Assembly: GCA_022771205.1 (NCBI GenBank)
Contig: JALFCF010000001.1
Location: forward strand, 194,663 to 258,662
Source of the DNA: Mycoplasmatota bacterium
GTDB lineage: Bacteria; Bacillota_I; Bacilli_A; RF39; UBA660
Direction of reading: 5' to 3'
DNA: 64,000 bases
The first letter of the stretch is position 1; each line of letters starts with the position of its first letter. The notes under the pieces were generated by a model. It was not told the origin of the DNA, ran no database searches, and worked only from the letters and a program-made list of their open reading frames with translations. Shown here piece after piece: positions 63,465 through 64,000 of this stretch. A program made the position numbers and the translations under genes.

Positions 63465-64000
63465 ATGTCAAAAGTTTTAATAGATTATACATTATTATTA
63501 GCATCAGCACTAATCATAGAAAATGGAGTAGAAGGTGTTCGGGAGAATATCTACAAACTGCCAGATATAAGAGAAAATATACAGAATCTTGGTAAAGAGC
63601 ACGATAATTGTTTTTCAAAAATGTCAGATGATATTGAATATGATTTAACTAAGAACTTAGAAAAATTATTACAACTATCAGATGATATGATAACAACAGT
63701 TAATCTGTTCTCACAAGCCGAAATTGCTACCATAAAAAATATGAATATTACTTCAAAAGGATTAGATAATGCATTACAATTTCAATATTCCAATACATTT
63801 AATGAAAAACTAACAGGCTACGATTACGATTATTATCAAAGTTTATTTAACAAAACCATGTCTTTAGCAACAGATAATAGAACAAGAACTACTATGGCAG
63901 CCCTTTTTTTAGCAACCTCATTTCCTCATATGAACTATTTTTGGGGAGGAGGTCATGAGTCGATTTGTGAAGGATTAGATCCAACATGGGGTGATCCTAG
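63465..64000 (+). CDS. Partial: helical type VII cargo fused to C40 (NlpC/P60) peptidase
   Basis: At least 178 residues, running off the window. The N-terminal 110 residues are helical and signal-free, as in LXG/WXG-type cargo. Around residue 155 the motif NYFWGGGHESICEGLDPTWG begins, as in C40 peptidases (usual form ...YFWGGGH...WG...GLDCSGFV). The catalytic Cys would lie beyond the window. Likely a peptidoglycan hydrolase exported by the type VII system (inference). Confidence 0.7.
   Translation, partial: MSKVLIDYTLLLASALIIENGVEGVRENIYKLPDIRENIQNLGKEHDNCFSKMSDDIEYDLTKNLEKLLQLSDDMITTVNLFSQAEIATIKNMNITSKGLDNALQFQYSNTFNEKLTGYDYDYYQSLFNKTMSLATDNRTRTTMAALFLATSFPHMNYFWGGGHESICEGLDPTWGDP

Overview
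The window is AT-rich, densely packed chromosomal DNA from a low-GC Gram-positive bacterium (Bacillota, most like a gut-associated Bacilli/Erysipelotrichia-type or RF39-type lineage). Supporting signs are Shine-Dalgarno sequences complementary to AGAAAGGAGGTGATC, short intergenic gaps, many intrinsic terminators with U-tails, extended -10 promoters (TGnTATAAT), HrcA/CIRCE heat-shock operators, sortase, WXG100 proteins, LysM and collagen-like surface proteins, and phosphoketolase. TGA is a normal stop codon here (for example at 17472-17474, 22957-22959, 25404-25406 and 63458-63460), so the Mycoplasma code does not apply. No rRNA, tRNA, CRISPR array or intact mobile element was seen.

Layout. 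1-10.7 kb: end of an unknown protein, UgtP-like glycolipid glucosyltransferase with a membrane protein, YjjG-like HAD phosphatase, ASCH protein, nucleotidyltransferase, MBL hydrolase, AI-2E-family membrane protein, LMW tyrosine phosphatase, Ca2+-type P-ATPase. 10.8-20.5 kb: unknown 527-aa protein, CIRCE-controlled ClpB without an N-domain, FolD, membrane protein, LD-carboxypeptidase, MtnN, MscS channel, a GT2-TPR glycosyltransferase. 20.5-24.3 kb: a collagen-like Gly-Pro-Thr protein and, divergently, a three-gene LysM / SleC-type / SpoIID-like plus peptidoglycan-binding operon whose proteins have no signal peptide. 24.4-32.2 kb: unknown protein, CIRCE-controlled HtpG, UcpA-like SDR, hemolysin III, a MacB/FtsX-type ABC transporter. 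32.2-35 kb: a decayed ORF, then a class B sortase divergent from a surface protein with an NPDTA sorting signal. 35-45 kb: phosphoketolase, phasin-like protein with UbiB kinase, a gene with an early TGA, CIRCE-controlled Hsp20, RelQ alarmone synthetase, cysteine desulfurase with a CPHC membrane protein. 45-53.3 kb: DUF1292 operon, secreted zincin, NUDIX, GalE, zinc-ribbon membrane protein, ABC exporter.

The strongest unusual element is at 54086-54660. It is a long, GC-richer, highly structured noncoding RNA directly upstream of a 212-aa CorB/DUF21-like membrane protein. This arrangement matches the OLE RNA / OapA ribonucleoprotein system. After it come RodA, LemA and a TPM-domain protein, then two cysteine-rich CotY/CotZ-like coat proteins (minus strand). 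From 59.4 kb to the window edge runs a type VII secretion cargo operon: two WXG100-like proteins, helical proteins, a 627-aa protein with a disordered spacer and C-terminal membrane helix, a DUF4176 protein, and the start of a helical-domain/C40-peptidase protein.

Two themes tie the window together. One is an HrcA regulon (clpB, htpG and hsp20 share the same CIRCE-over-minus-35 layout). The other is a spore-surface or surface-layer gene set (collagen-like filament, neighbouring glycosyltransferase, CotY/Z-like proteins, signal-less LysM/SpoIID proteins) resembling an exosporium toolkit. Function names come from reading motifs by eye. No database search was run.
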